Positions 14,153-15,034 of a DNA stretch of 15,034 nucleotides are shown here, piece after piece (positions within the stretch are counted from its first letter, which is position 1; the number at the start of each line of letters is the position of its first letter). The stretch comes from CAZCSK01 sp964501265 (lineage in GTDB: Bacteria; Actinomycetota; CADDZG01; JAHWKV01). The translations under genes were made by a program, and so were the position numbers. The notes beneath the pieces were generated by a model that worked only from the letters and a program-made list of their open reading frames with translations, searched no databases and was not told the origin of the DNA. The stretch is from the NCBI GenBank assembly GCA_964501265.1, contig CAZCSK010000048.1, positions 1-15,034 on the forward strand. Direction: 5' to 3'.

Positions 14153-14975
14153 GGCGGGATCCACCCTTCTTGGATGATTCTGCGCCAGACAGCTGCAGTG
14201 GAAAATTCCACCCACGGTAATCACTTTTAGCGAAGGTCTGCTCTATCTCGATATCGCTCAAGTTCTGTATCGATGCCACCTCGGGTTCTGGCCAAGTGAT
14301 GTCCGGGATCACGATGTGGTCGTGGCTGGCTTCGTCAGGTTCGTACGGTTGATGATCATTGGGCTCCATGTCACGTAGGGGAACAAGGCTCACAGCTACT
14401 CCTTCTCCGCAGTGAGGACAAGCTAGATGTAAGGCGGAGGCCAAAGTACCTGAGTGCCGGTTCCCGCTGCTCGAAGCCTTTGCCGACCGCCGTGGCGTCC
14501 TTCCCCGTTTGTCGAGGATAAGGCCAAGGATCGGAACCACAAACAGGAGCATGCCGCCGACGGGCATCCTTGCATATTTAACGAGTTGACCCGCATAAGG
14601 AACCGACCACTCAACCCGGGCGATCCTGCCCGCTGCGAGACGAAGGGGCTCTGGGTCAGGTTGCGGGTTGGCGTCACCTTTAGTAGTGAAGACTCGTTGT
14701 CCCTCTTCTTCCTGCACTTCGATCACGCGGTGCGTTATGCGGCTGGCGGACTCAGTCTGGAAACTCACTACATCTCGCTCACGGATGGCTTTCACATCCA
14801 CCATGCGAGTTACGGCGACGGAACCGATCGGATTCGTCTTTCCCATGCTCCCGCTGGTGACGATGAAGGATTCGTAGCCGATCAACGTCGGACCAAAGGA
14901 GGCACCCAGAAGGATTACCGCTCCAGCGGCGATTACTGCAAGCCCCTTAGAAGCGATCGTCAGAGTCTTCATCAT
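14145..14975 (-). CDS. sipW: Second SipW-type signal peptidase I, with CPHCGE tail
   Basis: The protein has 276 residues from the ATG at 14975, preceded by GGAAAGGG. It is a paralogue of the protein at 371-1411 with the same numbering through the core: membrane segment about 12-33, Ser43 (TSGSMGK), His82 (RITHRV), Asp101 (TKGDAN), and a second membrane segment near 139-155 followed by basic residues. The probable cytoplasmic tail carries the same single CPHCGE, an acidic stretch (ITWPEPEVASI) in place of the repeat array, and YRGWNF near the end, matching YREWNF in the first copy. Two peptidases with conserved tails but separate substrates suggest each serves its own module. The cognate TasA-like gene of this copy is probably beyond the right edge. 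Confidence 0.9.
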   Translation of the reverse strand: MMKTLTIASKGLAVIAAGAVILLGASFGPTLIGYESFIVTSGSMGKTNPIGSVAVTRMVDVKAIRERDVVSFQTESASRITHRVIEVQEEEGQRVFTTKGDANPQPDPEPLRLAAGRIARVEWSVPYAGQLVKYARMPVGGMLLFVVPILGLILDKRGRTPRRSAKASSSGNRHSGTLASALHLACPHCGEGVAVSLVPLRDMEPNDHQPYEPDEASHDHIVIPDITWPEPEVASIQNLSDIEIEQTFAKSDYRGWNFPLQLSGAESSKKGGSRHA

Positions 14976-15000
14976 GTCTTGTCACCCTTTCCAGAAAGAC

Positions 15001-15031
15001 TCAGTGGGGCGGCGAGGAGCCGCCCCACTGA
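15001..15031 (-). terminator. Strong hairpin upstream of the second SipW gene
   Basis: TCAGTGGGGCGGC (15001-15013) pairs perfectly with GCCGCCCCACTGA (15019-15031) over the loop GAGGA. It is 25 bp upstream of the minus-strand SipW start, the same position as the hairpin at 316-348 before the first SipW, and shares AGTGGGGCGGC with it. By analogy it lies just after a TasA-like gene outside the window. It may terminate, attenuate or stabilise that message. Confidence 0.6.
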
Positions 15032-15034
15032 ACT

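Overview
The window looks like chromosomal DNA from a fairly high-GC Gram-positive-type bacterium. An actinobacterial lineage is my best guess, from NarL-type sensor kinases, GTG starts, ATGA-coupled genes and ER-type (Ser/His) SipW signal peptidases; the lineage is inferred, not proven. It contains two 100-N assembly gaps (9628-9727 and 13399-13498), both next to repeats.

Layout. (1) 2-1860, plus strand: the 3' end of a TasA/camelysin-like secreted protein, a strong hairpin, a SipW-type signal peptidase with a repeat-rich tail, and a small secreted fibronectin-III-like protein. (2) 1861-2135: a structured non-coding leader. (3) 2136-6991, plus strand: a tightly packed signalling cluster of a REC-histidine kinase hybrid, a REC-EAL c-di-GMP phosphodiesterase, a STAS/SpoIIAA-like small protein, a soluble PAS-NarL-type histidine kinase and a NarL-type response regulator. 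(4) 7120-7563: a small unknown membrane/exported protein. (5) 7706-11611: a cyclic-di-GMP-I (GEMM-I) riboswitch leading a response regulator, a secreted subtilase ending in WAGRY pentapeptide repeats, and a multi-pass membrane histidine kinase. (6) 11788-13277: a secreted alpha/beta hydrolase broken by a frameshift and a DoxX-like membrane protein. (7) 13278-13702: a non-coding convergent region with a gap flanked by a 55-bp direct repeat. (8) 13703-15031, minus strand: a second copy of the hairpin/SipW/FN3 module in mirror orientation.

How the parts may work together. Two paralogous SipW-FN3 modules face inward around a block of phosphorelay and c-di-GMP genes. The same block has both a c-di-GMP hydrolase (REC-EAL) and a c-di-GMP-sensing RNA in front of a secreted protease operon. 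The simplest model is a locus for a cell-surface or biofilm matrix: SipW peptidases mature TasA-like and FN3-like surface proteins, the subtilase remodels or matures the surface, and phosphorelay plus c-di-GMP set expression. The individual families are well supported by motifs; their joint function is inference.
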